Origin: Serpentinicella sp031432315
Lineage (GTDB): Bacteria; Bacillota; Clostridia; Peptostreptococcales; Natronincolaceae
Length of the DNA stretch: 64,000 nt
Assembly (NCBI RefSeq): GCF_031432315.1
Contig: NZ_JAVKGO010000011.1
Span: forward strand, 1-64,000
Direction of reading: 5' to 3'
Position numbers and translations under genes: made by a program. The notes below the pieces were generated by a model, which saw nothing but the letters and a program-made list of their open reading frames with translations, searched no databases and had not been told where the DNA came from. Shown in pieces: positions 1 through 8,872 of this stretch. The number at the start of each line of letters is the position of its first letter. Position 1 is the first letter of the stretch.

Positions 1-66
1 GTATTTTCAATAAGTGCATTATTTTTTGAATAAAAAATGCTGGAGTGTTAACCACCCCAACATTTA

Positions 67-1554
67 TTATAGAACCAAAATTTCTTGTGTAACAAGCTTA
101 CTTGAAAGAAGTACTATGGAAGCCCCTGGACCAGGATGGACGGAGTTTCCTACAAAATATAAATTTTTGATGGTGTCTGACTTTAAATGGGGTCTAAAGT
201 AATTGGTTTGCGTTAATGTTGGGCTTAGACCAAAGGCGGCACCGGCATAAGCATTGAATCGATTCTTTAAATCCTTTGGTGTTAGATAATTTTCGTATTC
301 TATATGTTGTTCAATATCTTCTAGACCTTTTATATGTTTAAGGGCAGAAAGCACACTATTTCTTAAAGGCTGAATCGTATCTTCATCCCACTTTATATGG
401 TCAAACAATAGGTTTGGAACTCTGACGACGACACTCAGACAATCGCCATTTGTTTTAGTCATGCTGTCATCGATTTTCGTTGGACAATAAATATAAAAAG
501 AAGGGGCTACGGGAAGTTGTCCTGTAAAAGCGTAATTTATATTCTCTTTAAAGTCATTATTAATATAGATATTATGTACTGAAAGTTGAGGGTATTTTTT
601 ATTTAATCCTAAATAAATGGTAAAAGTAGCGCAGGAGTACTTCATTTCTTTTAATTTACTTGGTGTATATTTTCCTCTTTCAGAATCACTTTTTATAAGA
701 TATTCCATAGTATATGGAAAGTCTGCATTACTAATAACGATGTCGGCGTGAACAACTTCTTGTTGTTTAGATTTAATTCCAACGGCCTTTCCGTTTGAAA
801 TGATAATTTCTTCAACGTCATAATCTGTGTGGATTTCACCACCTAAATTTTCTATAACTTTTTCAAGGGCTTTAACATATGCATACATGCCACCTTTTAT
901 ATGCCACAGTCCATAAAGCTGAGATATGACAGGAACTAAGGGGTAAATACTAGGTCCTTCGTATGGAGAAATGCCTACGTATAAAGCTTGATAGGATAGA
1001 AAATTTTGAAGCTTTTCATTTTTAACATACTTTGATATTAATTGATGAGCCGTAGATAGGGACTGGGTCTTTAATGCATTAATTAAAGTGGATGGCTTGA
1101 AAAAATCAGCTAGATCCTCAAAAGTCCTTTGTAAAAAGTGCTCATCGGCAACAAGGTATCTTTCATAGACTTCTGATAAAAACTGCATATAGCCTACGGC
1201 ATCTTCTGTGGAGATGGATTCTAAGTTTTTGACTAATGTGGGTAAATCTCTATCAAAATCGTAGGAGCTGCCATCGGCATAAAAACTACGGTAGGTAGGT
1301 TCAACTTTCATAAACCCTAAGTAGTCTTTGTAATTTAAATTTGCATCTGAAAAGACTTCCTCATAAATTTCACGATTCATTAAAATAGAAGCGGTTAAGT
1401 CAAAGGTAAAAGGTCCTTGTTTTAACTGATTTGTTTTCCCACCTATTGTGTTTTCTTTTTCATATATTTTAACATGGTATCCTTGACTAAGTAGTCTTAC
1501 AGCTGTTGCTAACCCACCTAGGCCAGACCCAATAATTAAAGCTAATTTTTTCAT
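67..1554 (-). CDS. CrtI/phytoene desaturase-like FAD oxidoreductase
   Basis: A 495-residue flavoprotein of the carotenoid desaturase/amine oxidase superfamily. The N-terminus has the dinucleotide-binding fold motif GSGLGGLATAVRL (about residues 10-22), followed by the acidic strand end YEKENTIGGKT typical of CrtI/CrtN proteins. The C-terminus has the second FAD motif (YFVGNSVHPGPGAS), which contacts the flavin in this family. Length matches CrtI/CrtN (about 490-500). I choose the ATG at 1554 over the GTG at 1557 because the GAGGTG site then has 5-base spacing. No phytoene or squalene synthase gene lies nearby, so a carotenoid role is not supported; many clostridia carry such solitary homologues of unknown substrate. 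Family is clear, substrate unknown. Confidence 0.85.
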   Translation of the reverse strand: MKKLALIIGSGLGGLATAVRLLSQGYHVKIYEKENTIGGKTNQLKQGPFTFDLTASILMNREIYEEVFSDANLNYKDYLGFMKVEPTYRSFYADGSSYDFDRDLPTLVKNLESISTEDAVGYMQFLSEVYERYLVADEHFLQRTFEDLADFFKPSTLINALKTQSLSTAHQLISKYVKNEKLQNFLSYQALYVGISPYEGPSIYPLVPVISQLYGLWHIKGGMYAYVKALEKVIENLGGEIHTDYDVEEIIISNGKAVGIKSKQQEVVHADIVISNADFPYTMEYLIKSDSERGKYTPSKLKEMKYSCATFTIYLGLNKKYPQLSVHNIYINNDFKENINYAFTGQLPVAPSFYIYCPTKIDDSMTKTNGDCLSVVVRVPNLLFDHIKWDEDTIQPLRNSVLSALKHIKGLEDIEQHIEYENYLTPKDLKNRFNAYAGAAFGLSPTLTQTNYFRPHLKSDTIKNLYFVGNSVHPGPGASIVLLSSKLVTQEILVL

Positions 1555-1664
1555 CACTTCACCTCAAGTTTATATATTGGTTATTATTTGTTTGGATATT
1601 GAAAGTTATGCTAACTTAAGGTGTTAAGTGAAATAAAGTTATAAGTATTTTATCAATCTATAGA

Positions 1665-1862
1665 CTAAAATAGCTTTGATTCGATTTGGTCATATAGTAC
1701 TTGAAAGTCTTTTGGATCTTCTACCTTTACATTCTTTTCTTTTAAATATTTCAATAGTTCTATTGGTAGGTTTTCTTGGGTTGTATTCATTTGGTTTGTG
1801 GTGATAAATTCGTTTATTAGCATCTGTTTTTCTTCTGTATTTAAATCCTCAAATTTTTTCAT
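1665..1862 (-). CDS. small hypothetical protein, 65 aa
   Basis: A short, charged, probably helical protein with no membrane segment or cysteine. It starts MKKFEDLNTEEKQML. An AAGGAG site lies 12 bases before the ATG, longer than ideal. It is on the same strand as the CrtI-like gene but about 110 bases upstream of it, so linkage is uncertain. I do not recognise the family. Confidence 0.55.
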   Translation of the reverse strand: MKKFEDLNTEEKQMLINEFITTNQMNTTQENLPIELLKYLKEKNVKVEDPKDFQVLYDQIESKLF

Positions 1863-2122
1863 AAGTCATCACTTCTCCTTAATATAAAAAGATTACAAAA
1901 ATGTATATACCCATTTTTATTCGTTACTCTCTATGAAAAAGAAAAAATATTAATTGTTAGTAGCAAGATTATATTATTGGTAAAACAGGAATTTAAATAA
2001 AAGTGTAGAATCAAATAAGGTAAGTACATAAGGAAATTGCTTGATTATATTTATTATAATAAAACCTTTCTTAATGTAATTATCTAAATTCAACACATAA
2101 AGAAAAGATGAGGAGAAATAAA

Positions 2123-2737
2123 ATGCCTAAGAAAAAATACTATAGTGTAAGAAAAGGAAATAAAGTAGGGATATTTGAAACATGGCCTGAATGTCAGGCG
2201 TCTGTTAAGGGATACTCTGGGGCTGAATATAAAAGCTTTACAACCCTTGAAGAGGCAAAGGCTTATATGGAAAATGTGACTCAAAAGGTAGCGGAAATTA
2301 ACGTAGATCAAATAAATGAGGATGAAATGATTGCTTATGTAGATGGAAGCTATGAAAATAGTATTGGGTATTATAGTTATGGAGGGGTTACTTTCTTTAA
2401 AGGAGAAAAGACAACCTTTTCTGGAAGGGGAAATGATAAAGGGTTGTTAGATATGAGAAATGTAGCAGGAGAGCTTCTAGGTGCAAAGGCAGCCATGGAT
2501 TATGCCTTGCAGGTTAATGCTAAGCGATTGTATCTTCATTATGACTATGAGGGCATTGAAAAATGGGCAACGAAATCATGGAAGGCGAATAAAGATGGCA
2601 CTAAGGAATACCAAGCTTATTATGATGAAATATCAAAGGATTTAGAAGTGAAATTTATTAAAGTGAAGGCCCATTCAGGAGATAAATATAACGAAGAGGT
2701 AGATCAGTTAGCAAAAGATGCTTTGTTGGGCAAATAA
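2123..2737 (+). CDS. rnhA: ribonuclease HI with N-terminal viroplasmin-type domain
   Basis: A 204-residue RNase HI that cleaves the RNA strand of RNA-DNA hybrids. Residues 1-45 form a viroplasmin/RNase H1 N-terminal hybrid-binding domain (KKKYYSVRKGNKVGIFETW). The catalytic domain follows: Asp in AYVDGSY, Glu in NVAGELLGAK, Asp in LYLHYDYEGI, then VKAHSGDKYNEEVDQLAKDAL supplying the His and last Asp. All four acidic residues are present. An upstream in-frame ATG at 2108 overlaps the GAGGAG ribosome binding site, so the ATG at 2123 is preferred. It stands alone, with a repeat-rich gap downstream. Confidence 0.9.
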   Translation: MPKKKYYSVRKGNKVGIFETWPECQASVKGYSGAEYKSFTTLEEAKAYMENVTQKVAEINVDQINEDEMIAYVDGSYENSIGYYSYGGVTFFKGEKTTFSGRGNDKGLLDMRNVAGELLGAKAAMDYALQVNAKRLYLHYDYEGIEKWATKSWKANKDGTKEYQAYYDEISKDLEVKFIKVKAHSGDKYNEEVDQLAKDALLGK

Positions 2738-2743
2738 GTTTAG

Positions 2744-2930
2744 TAAACCCGAGATCCTTGGCTTCATTTTGTCATTCCCCTCTGTGTAAGCGACTGACAC
2801 GAAACTTCTCTTCGGTCATCTGCTTATGAGCGCTAGGGAAGAATCTCGGGTCTGAGAATATAATGAAAGTCAAAAACGAGATCCTTCGCCGGCTCAGGAT
2901 GACACGAGAATTAGTTGGATAGGCGATAGG
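2744..2930. repeat. composite interspersed repeat, copy 1
   Basis: This 400-base gap (2738-3137) has no gene but holds repeat sequence. ACCCGAGATCCTT near 2746 and AAGAATCTCGGGT near 2840 form an inverted pair. Between them, 2780-2825 is the reverse complement of a 46-base unit found twice at 21321-21415. From 2877 a CGAGATCCTTCGCCGGCTCA segment with GGATGACA matches the units at 6865-7101. No open frame or transposase is present. Confidence 0.7.
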
Positions 2931-3050
2931 AGATAGGGGTTAGGAAAAGAAAATTCTTTTTGGTAATTTGCTTAAATTCGATATTCTTTCCTAGGCGCAG
3001 AATGATGCACAAATAAGTTTTAATTTGAATTAAGGAGAATATAGGTACCC

Positions 3051-3081
3051 AAACCTTTAGTATAAAAGCTAAAGGTTTTTC
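3051..3081 (+). terminator. intrinsic terminator-like hairpin
   Basis: A 10-base stem (AAACCTTTAG / CTAAAGGTTT) with an 8-base loop is followed by a short T-run. It lies just upstream of the small membrane protein gene, so it could end a transcript arriving from rnhA through the repeat region. Confidence 0.5.
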
Positions 3082-3137
3082 AATAGGAAAAGTTAATTAA
3101 GCTATTAGATCATCGTAACTTTTAAGGAGGGATTGTA

Positions 3138-3407
3138 GTGGGATATGAAATACTCATATTACCGGCATTATTAGGGCTTATACCTATAATCGGTTATTTA
3201 AGAAAAGAAAAAATTAGGGAGAAAATCGCATCCTTAGGAGGAGAAGTTATAAGTATTGAACGGAGAAATATTTTTACTGGAATAGGACCTTTTAAAATAG
3301 TTGGTAAAGGTAGGGTTGTGTACAGGATAGAGTATAGATTAAACGGCAGTACAGAAGAAGGCTGGGTGCGGTTTGGAGGGTTACTGGGACCAGATTGGCG
3401 ACTTTAG
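3138..3407 (+). CDS. small membrane protein, 89 aa
   Basis: Starts at GTG behind AAGGAGGG with 6-base spacing. Residues 3-20 form one hydrophobic segment (ILILPALLGLIPIIGYL). A basic stretch and a beta-rich cytoplasmic or surface part follow. I do not recognise the family. The next gene, a lipoprotein, begins 81 bases downstream on the same strand. Confidence 0.7.
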   Translation: MGYEILILPALLGLIPIIGYLRKEKIREKIASLGGEVISIERRNIFTGIGPFKIVGKGRVVYRIEYRLNGSTEEGWVRFGGLLGPDWRL

Positions 3408-3488
3408 GATGTTTAATTTAAAATATCTGTGGTATAACATCAGTAAGATGACTTTTATACCAAAATATTTTAAAAAGGAGTTGTTAAT

Positions 3489-4214
3489 GTGTTTAAGAAG
3501 TATGGTGTAATCATTGGTTTGTGCCTGGCTTTAGTAATTTTTGCAACAGCATGCCAAGGTGATGAAGGAACAGATCAACCTTTGCCTGGTAATGGTCAAA
3601 CAAATGGAGATACCGTAAATGGTGAAAATGGTGAAAATGGGGATGAAAGAGATAAAGAAGAGGAAATTGAACTTGAATATACTGAGGAAGGCATTATAAA
3701 GCCAGAGATTGCAGAAAAGATTATTGAAGAAAGAGCTACGGAAGTGATTGAGGCACTTAGAGATCAAGATGCCTATCTGCTATCCTATTTTGTTCACGAA
3801 GACAGAGGTGTACGATTTACCCCTTATACAAATGTTTCAGTAGAAGAGGACGTTGTCTTAAGTAAAGAAGAAATAGCTGAAATGTTTGAAAGTGAACAGG
3901 AATATATCTGGGGTCGTTATGATGGAAAGGGTAACGATATTGAGCTCACGCCATCAGAATACTATGAGGAGTTCATTTATACTGCTGACTTTGTCAACGC
4001 GGAGCAAATTGGTTATAACGAAATCTTAAGCAGTGGTAATATGTTAGAAAACCAATTCGAAGTTTATGATGATCCAATTATTGTAGAATATTACTTCCCA
4101 GGATTTGATGAAGACTATAAAGGAATGGATTGGTTAAGCTTAAGGTTAGTGTTCGAGCAAATGGATGATGAATGGTATTTAGTAGGAATCATTCACAATC
4201 AATGGACCATTTAA
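3489..4214 (+). CDS. predicted lipoprotein with acidic linker
   Basis: A 241-residue exported lipoprotein. The signal peptide ends in IFATAC, placing the lipidated cysteine at residue 22. A low-complexity Gly/Asn/Glu/Asp linker (about residues 23-60) precedes a globular, very acidic domain with no recognised catalytic motif. GTG start behind AAGGAG with 8-base spacing. Its adjacency to the small membrane protein suggests an envelope pair, but the function is unknown. Confidence 0.8.
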   Translation: MFKKYGVIIGLCLALVIFATACQGDEGTDQPLPGNGQTNGDTVNGENGENGDERDKEEEIELEYTEEGIIKPEIAEKIIEERATEVIEALRDQDAYLLSYFVHEDRGVRFTPYTNVSVEEDVVLSKEEIAEMFESEQEYIWGRYDGKGNDIELTPSEYYEEFIYTADFVNAEQIGYNEILSSGNMLENQFEVYDDPIIVEYYFPGFDEDYKGMDWLSLRLVFEQMDDEWYLVGIIHNQWTI

Positions 4215-4255
4215 ATAGATATTTATGAAAAACAAAATTAAAATTGAGTAAACTT

Positions 4256-4287
4256 TTGAGCTTCAGAGAAATCTGAAGCTCAATTTG
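4256..4287 (+). terminator. intrinsic terminator after lipoprotein gene
   Basis: An 11-base perfect stem TTGAGCTTCAG / CTGAAGCTCAA with loop AGAAAT, followed by TTTG. It lies 42 bases after the lipoprotein stop. Confidence 0.75.
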
Positions 4288-4452
4288 TAATTGAAAAGTT
4301 TATAGTCATAGAATCAATTAGTAATAAAAATGGCTTTGGATTTCCTTTTATTATATAATAGTGGTATAGAACACATGAAAATATTAGTAAATTTTTAAAA
4401 ATAATGAGAGTATCTTTATTAGAAAATAAAACCAGTTAAGGAGAAAAGACCG

Positions 4453-6042
4453 ATGAGTGACTTGACCAATAAAACAGTAGGCTCTATACGTAAGTTTTTT
4501 AGTTTAAGAACCTTTTTTCTTTTAATTTCAATTTTAGCCCAGATGACTTTTATAATTGGGGTTATTTTGTGGTTCACAGAATACACTGCCTATTTTTATG
4601 GTTTTAGTTTGTTGTTAAGTTTAATTGCGTTTTTATGGGTAATGAATAGTAAAATTAATCCGGCTTACAAAATTGCATGGATCATACCCATTATGATGCT
4701 GCCTATTTTCGGTGGTCTTTTTTATCTATTTATAGGTAGAGGTAAAATTAAGCGTAAGACCGCAGCAAAAATGAAGGCCTACGAGTCCTTAACAGAAAAA
4801 GCATTGAGGGATGAGCGACTTAATACGGAAACCTATTTAGAAAATTTGGCATTATTAAATACGGATGCGTCTATACAGGCCCGTTACATTAATGACTATG
4901 CTGGTTATCCTATATATCCTGATCACGAAAGTGAGTATTTAGCCATTGGGGAGAAAAAATATGATCGTTTAATCGAAGCCTTGGAAAAGGCAGAAAAATA
5001 TATCTTTATGGAATACTTTATTATAGAAGAAGGAATTATGTGGAATCGAATTCTAGAAATTTTACAGGAGAAAGCCCAAAACGGTGTAGATGTAAGGCTT
5101 ATCTATGACGATGTGGGATGTCTTTTCACATTACCTAAAGGCTATGATAAAAAGCTTGAAGCTATGGGGATACAGTGCACTGTGTTTAATCCATTAAGAG
5201 GTATCATTTCTTTGCGATTAAATAATCGGGATCACAGAAAAATTACTGTAATTGATGGGCATACAGGCTTTACTGGAGGCATCAATCTAGCGGATGAATA
5301 TATTAATGAGATCGTGAAGTTTGGACATTGGAAGGATACGGCAATCATGCTTAAAGGCCCTGCGGTTTGGAACTTAACCGTAATGTTTTTAACAATGTGG
5401 GATTATCTTCGAGGCGTAGAAGAGGATTTTAATCAATTTAAGCCAAACTTTGTTGATTTTACCAAAGATACTATAGCTAGTAAAGACTTAGGTAGAGGCT
5501 ATGTTCAGCCTTTTGCTGACAGTCCTTTAGACAATGAATCTGTTGGAGAAACCGTATATCTAAATTTAATTTACAAAGCGAAAAAGTCGGTTTATATTAC
5601 AACCCCTTATTTAATTATTGCAAATGAAATGGTAACAGCCCTTTGTGCTGCTGCAAAGGGAGGCGTAGACGTACGGATTATTACTCCACATAAATGGGAT
5701 AAACGCTTAGTTCATACGGTTACAAGAACCTATTACAAAACCTTAGTGGAAAATGGCGTAAAAATATATGAATATACCCCTGGGTTTATGCACTCAAAAA
5801 CCTTTGTTGTGGATGGGACTTATGGTGTTGTTGGTACAATAAATATGGACTATCGTAGTCTGTACTTACATTTTGAATGTGGGGTATGGATGGTGAATAC
5901 ACCAAGTGTACAGGAACTAAAATCTGACTTTTTGGAGACTTTAAAAGTATGTCAACAAATTACTAAAAAAGATTTTTCTAAAGAACGTTGGTATACAATA
6001 ATTAAAGGATCGATACTTCGAGTGTTCTCACCGATTTTATAA
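4453..6042 (+). CDS. cls: cardiolipin synthase (PLD family)
   Basis: A 529-residue membrane phospholipase-D-type enzyme that condenses two phosphatidylglycerols into cardiolipin and glycerol. Two N-terminal transmembrane segments (about 18-38 and 45-66) plus a third hydrophobic stretch match the PLDc_N region. Two HKD motifs are intact: H261, K263, D268 in NRDHRKITVID, and H447, K449, D454 in MHSKTFVVD. Length is typical of bacterial Cls (about 480-530). ATG behind AAGGAG. The mutT-like gene follows with no gap, suggesting co-transcription. Confidence 0.95.
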   Translation: MSDLTNKTVGSIRKFFSLRTFFLLISILAQMTFIIGVILWFTEYTAYFYGFSLLLSLIAFLWVMNSKINPAYKIAWIIPIMMLPIFGGLFYLFIGRGKIKRKTAAKMKAYESLTEKALRDERLNTETYLENLALLNTDASIQARYINDYAGYPIYPDHESEYLAIGEKKYDRLIEALEKAEKYIFMEYFIIEEGIMWNRILEILQEKAQNGVDVRLIYDDVGCLFTLPKGYDKKLEAMGIQCTVFNPLRGIISLRLNNRDHRKITVIDGHTGFTGGINLADEYINEIVKFGHWKDTAIMLKGPAVWNLTVMFLTMWDYLRGVEEDFNQFKPNFVDFTKDTIASKDLGRGYVQPFADSPLDNESVGETVYLNLIYKAKKSVYITTPYLIIANEMVTALCAAAKGGVDVRIITPHKWDKRLVHTVTRTYYKTLVENGVKIYEYTPGFMHSKTFVVDGTYGVVGTINMDYRSLYLHFECGVWMVNTPSVQELKSDFLETLKVCQQITKKDFSKERWYTIIKGSILRVFSPIL

Positions 6043-6072
6043 GTGGTTGGTTCATATGAGAGGAGTTTTGTA

Positions 6073-6441
6073 TTGAAAGAAGTAACTGCAGCGATTATAC
6101 AGAAGGAAGATAAAACTTTAATAGCAAGAAGGGGAAAAGGTGAAAAATTAGCTGGTAAATGGGAGTTTCCCGGAGGTAAAATCGAAAAAGGGGAAACGCC
6201 ACAGGCCTGTTTGAAACGGGAAATTAAAGAAGAGTTAAATGTGGAAATTAAAGTAGGAGATTATTTTGGTGAAAGTATTTATGAAGATATAAAGCTAATG
6301 GCATATTTGGCAAATGTGGAAAAAGGAGAAGTAAGTTTAACCGTACACGATGAGGTGAAGTGGGTAAGGAATAAAGAATTAACGAATTTTGATTTTGCAC
6401 CGGCGGATATACCTTTTATAAAGAAGTTGATAGCCCAATGA
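6073..6441 (+). CDS. mutT: MutT-type Nudix hydrolase
   Basis: A 122-residue Nudix hydrolase, probably removing oxidised nucleoside triphosphates such as 8-oxo-dGTP. The Nudix box runs from GGKIEKGE to REIKEELNV (about residues 34-57), with the REXXEE metal-binding core complete. The frame opens at a GTG at 6043 directly after cls, but the TTG at 6073 is preferred because GAGAGGAG lies 7 bases before it and the protein then begins like MutT (KEVTAAII). The specific substrate is inferred from family resemblance. Confidence 0.88.
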   Translation: MKEVTAAIIQKEDKTLIARRGKGEKLAGKWEFPGGKIEKGETPQACLKREIKEELNVEIKVGDYFGESIYEDIKLMAYLANVEKGEVSLTVHDEVKWVRNKELTNFDFAPADIPFIKKLIAQ

Positions 6442-6471
6442 ATATATAGAAAAAACTAAGGGGGATAAACC

Positions 6472-6693
6472 ATGGATCATGATGTAAAAAGATATTTACA
6501 TTTCAACCTTAAAGTAGCAACATTTCTTTTAGCGAGCATGGTACTAATTGTGGTTTATAAGTCGGATATGGATTCGACATTTAGATTAATGCGGGAAGCA
6601 AACAGGGTATTGTTAAAAGCGTTCCCTGCTTTTATGCTATATGTGGTGCTTGTAACGATCTGTATTAAAATTAGAACAAGACGAGGGGATTAG
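6472..6693 (+). CDS. small two-helix membrane protein, 73 aa
   Basis: ATG behind AGGGGG. Two hydrophobic segments (about residues 14-30 and 47-66) are separated by a short polar loop, with a basic C-terminal tail. It follows mutT by 30 bases and probably ends the cls operon. Family not recognised. Confidence 0.7.
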   Translation: MDHDVKRYLHFNLKVATFLLASMVLIVVYKSDMDSTFRLMREANRVLLKAFPAFMLYVVLVTICIKIRTRRGD

Positions 6694-6765
6694 AAGGCAG
6701 GGTTTAATACCTATGTCTTTTTTGTTTGTGTAATAAAAAGCGCAGGGTTATATTGTTTAAGAAAC

Positions 6766-6836
6766 CTTCGAATGAATTCGAAGCTACGAAGAGAAAAAGA
6801 TTGATGTAAGAAATCGTCGAATGAATTCGAAGCTAC
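6766..6836. repeat. two copies of a palindromic 20-mer
   Basis: TCGAATGAATTCGAAGCTAC occurs at 6768-6787 and 6817-6836, a spacing of 49 bases. Each copy centres on a self-complementary TTCGAATGAATTCGAA-type hairpin. It is part of the gene-free 6694-7194 gap. Confidence 0.7.
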
Positions 6837-6864
6837 AGGGAGATAGAAAGAAAAGATAGTAACG

Positions 6865-7101
6865 AAAGTCAAAATCGAGATCCTTTGCAAGCCCAGGATG
6901 ACAAAAGAATCAGTTGGAAAGTTAGACAGGTGACAGGGGTAGAGAAATCAAAAGAGTAATTACAAAGTTAAACCCGAGATCCTTCGTAAGCTCTGGATGA
7001 CAGAAGAATCAGTTGGAAAGTTAGACAGGTGATAGGGGATAGAGAAATCAACAGAGTAATTACAAAGTCAAAATCGAGATCCTTCGCAAGTTCAGGATGA
7101 T
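6865..7101. repeat. tandem ~99-bp repeat, about 2.4 units
   Basis: Two near-complete units (from about 6865 and 6964) and a partial third (from about 7063) each carry CGAGATCCTT, then a GGATGACA-like segment, then CAGTTGGAAAGTTAGACAGG and a purine-rich stretch. The same unit appears reverse-complemented twice in 21110-21740. No coding potential was seen. Confidence 0.8.
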
Positions 7102-7194
7102 AATAAAAAATAAATTAATGAAGAAAAGGGTCACTTGTGGGGTATATAGAATATAAATATTAGCTTGATAAAGTATAGAATTGGGGTTTATGAC

Positions 7195-7818
7195 ATGAAC
7201 ATTATTGAAAAAGCGAAAGAGTGGCAGGGACTCATTTTAGAAAGACCCTACATATCACCGGAATTACAATCGCTAAAAGGACCAGTGCTCCTTCACATTA
7301 GCGACACGCCCAGAGAGATTCATCGTTATATTGTTCGGTTAGTAGAGATATTACAGCCGGATTATATTATACACACTGGGGATCTGGTAGATGACATAAA
7401 GTTAGAACAGTTGCCACATTACATAGATGAGTATAAAAAACTTGCAAGTATATTTATACAGCAGTTAGAGGCTGTAACAGATGCTAAAACTTATTATGCG
7501 ATGGGAAACCATGATCGCTATCAAGTTATTAAATCTATTTCAAAAAAAGGCATACCAATAACAAATGGTCATATACAGATAGAGGGAATAAATTTTTATA
7601 TCAATCACTATCACACGGATGAAAAGGAACATATTGATTACTATCTCTACGGCCACAGTTTTGAGCCTAAGAGTTATAGAAAAGAAGATCACACTGGGTT
7701 AAATGGATTAGATATGATACATGTTTTAGACTTATCTACAAGGGAAATTTACACTTTGCCTTATCCCTTTGATACAGATTACTATAGAAAAATGGCTCGT
7801 AGAAAAATAGGACTTTAA
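7195..7818 (+). CDS. calcineurin-like metallophosphoesterase with altered first motif
   Basis: A 207-residue metallophosphoesterase-fold protein. Visible motifs: HTGDLVDD (GD motif), AMGNHDRY (GNHD motif) and YLYGHSF (GHS, in place of GHTH). The first motif, normally DxH, reads HISDTP, so the metal-binding His is absent. A frame extension starts at a TTG at 7165, but the ATG at 7195 has GGGG 8 bases upstream. The next gene follows after 13 bases, so the two are probably co-transcribed. Activity is uncertain because of the motif changes. Confidence 0.8.
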   Translation: MNIIEKAKEWQGLILERPYISPELQSLKGPVLLHISDTPREIHRYIVRLVEILQPDYIIHTGDLVDDIKLEQLPHYIDEYKKLASIFIQQLEAVTDAKTYYAMGNHDRYQVIKSISKKGIPITNGHIQIEGINFYINHYHTDEKEHIDYYLYGHSFEPKSYRKEDHTGLNGLDMIHVLDLSTREIYTLPYPFDTDYYRKMARRKIGL

Positions 7819-7831
7819 GGAGGGAGTAAAA

Positions 7832-8833
7832 ATGCTTTTTTTAAGGATGGGACCTCGACTATTATTTATACGGACAGAAGCTTTGGAAGCAGTAAAGAAA
7901 TTTTTTCTAGAAGAAATGCAAGGAAAAGAAACAGCGTTTATGAAAGGGATGGAAGATGCGACAGAAGAGAGTAGTCTGATTTTTTTAACGGATACTACCC
8001 CAGTTAAAACAGATATAGGGGATGCAAAGGCTATTATTATTGTAAATCAACCAGCATCAGTGTGTCTTGCAACTATTATTAACAGTCAAATTGCTGCTTT
8101 GGTAAAAAAGGTAGATATGGGACCATCATCAATCATAATGAGAACAGTAGGAAATAAAAGCAGTGTAGTAAAACAGATTGCTAACCGTTTTGATGGAAGA
8201 GATCTTTCTTTAGAAGCGGCGGTTAACCAAGGGGAGCAGGGAGATACGATTTTGTTTTTAACAACAAAGCAGTTATCCCGACGCTTATTAAGTAGTGATT
8301 TACTAGACACCCCCTTATTACTTCCTTATCCTGCTCAAAAAGTTTTTAGAAGTTTAGGCAGCGAAGGTATTTTATACATTACCCAAAGTCTTGAAGAACG
8401 AAAGTGGTATGAGTTAAGGATCAATATCTATGATACAAAAGAGAAGTACCAAGAGCATTATGATAGGTTAAATTATGTATTATCACAATTAGAGGTAGGA
8501 ATGGTGCTTGAAGAAGGTTGGACTAGGGATCACGCCTTAGCAATGTTTTCTGTGCTAGCTTATCAAATTCGATTATTTACTTTTTATAAGCCGGAAGAGA
8601 TAAAAAGAATATTACTTGGTTTAGAGTATGATCATGAAGGCAATAGGTTAGCAGATTTTGATTTATATTATAGAAATAAAAAGGTTTCTTGGGTAGATAT
8701 AGATAAAAAAAGAGAGAAGCGCAATAAAGTGAAAGAAGGAATAAAGTATAGGAGAGAGCTTGTTGATAATTTATCTCCAGAGGATAGAGAAAAACTAATG
8801 GAACTAGAACAGGAACTTTATAGTGAATCATAA
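7832..8833 (+). CDS. hypothetical protein, 333 aa
   Basis: ATG behind AAGGAGGG. Soluble, with no signal peptide and no clear membrane span. The middle is alpha/beta in character; the C-terminal 60 residues are charged and helical (YRNKKVSWVDIDKKREKRNK). No catalytic motif recognised. It is coupled to the metallophosphoesterase gene and may share its pathway, but the function is unknown. Confidence 0.75.
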   Translation: MLFLRMGPRLLFIRTEALEAVKKFFLEEMQGKETAFMKGMEDATEESSLIFLTDTTPVKTDIGDAKAIIIVNQPASVCLATIINSQIAALVKKVDMGPSSIIMRTVGNKSSVVKQIANRFDGRDLSLEAAVNQGEQGDTILFLTTKQLSRRLLSSDLLDTPLLLPYPAQKVFRSLGSEGILYITQSLEERKWYELRINIYDTKEKYQEHYDRLNYVLSQLEVGMVLEEGWTRDHALAMFSVLAYQIRLFTFYKPEEIKRILLGLEYDHEGNRLADFDLYYRNKKVSWVDIDKKREKRNKVKEGIKYRRELVDNLSPEDREKLMELEQELYSES

Positions 8834-8866
8834 AAAGCAATCGGTTTTTTAGCCGATTGCTTTTTG
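8832..8866. terminator. bidirectional intrinsic terminator
   Basis: A 13-base stem AAAAAGCAATCGG / CCGATTGCTTTTT lies between the convergent 333-aa gene and natB. T-runs on both strands serve both directions. Confidence 0.85.
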
Positions 8867-8872
8867 TATAGA

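Noticed and set aside
14..202. 62-codon open frame at the left edge.
   Set aside because: It is antisense to the end of the CrtI-like gene, has no ribosome binding site and no family resemblance.
6865..7101. Regular repeats that could suggest a CRISPR array.
   Set aside because: Units are about 99 bp, imperfect along their whole length, with no unique spacers and no cas genes.
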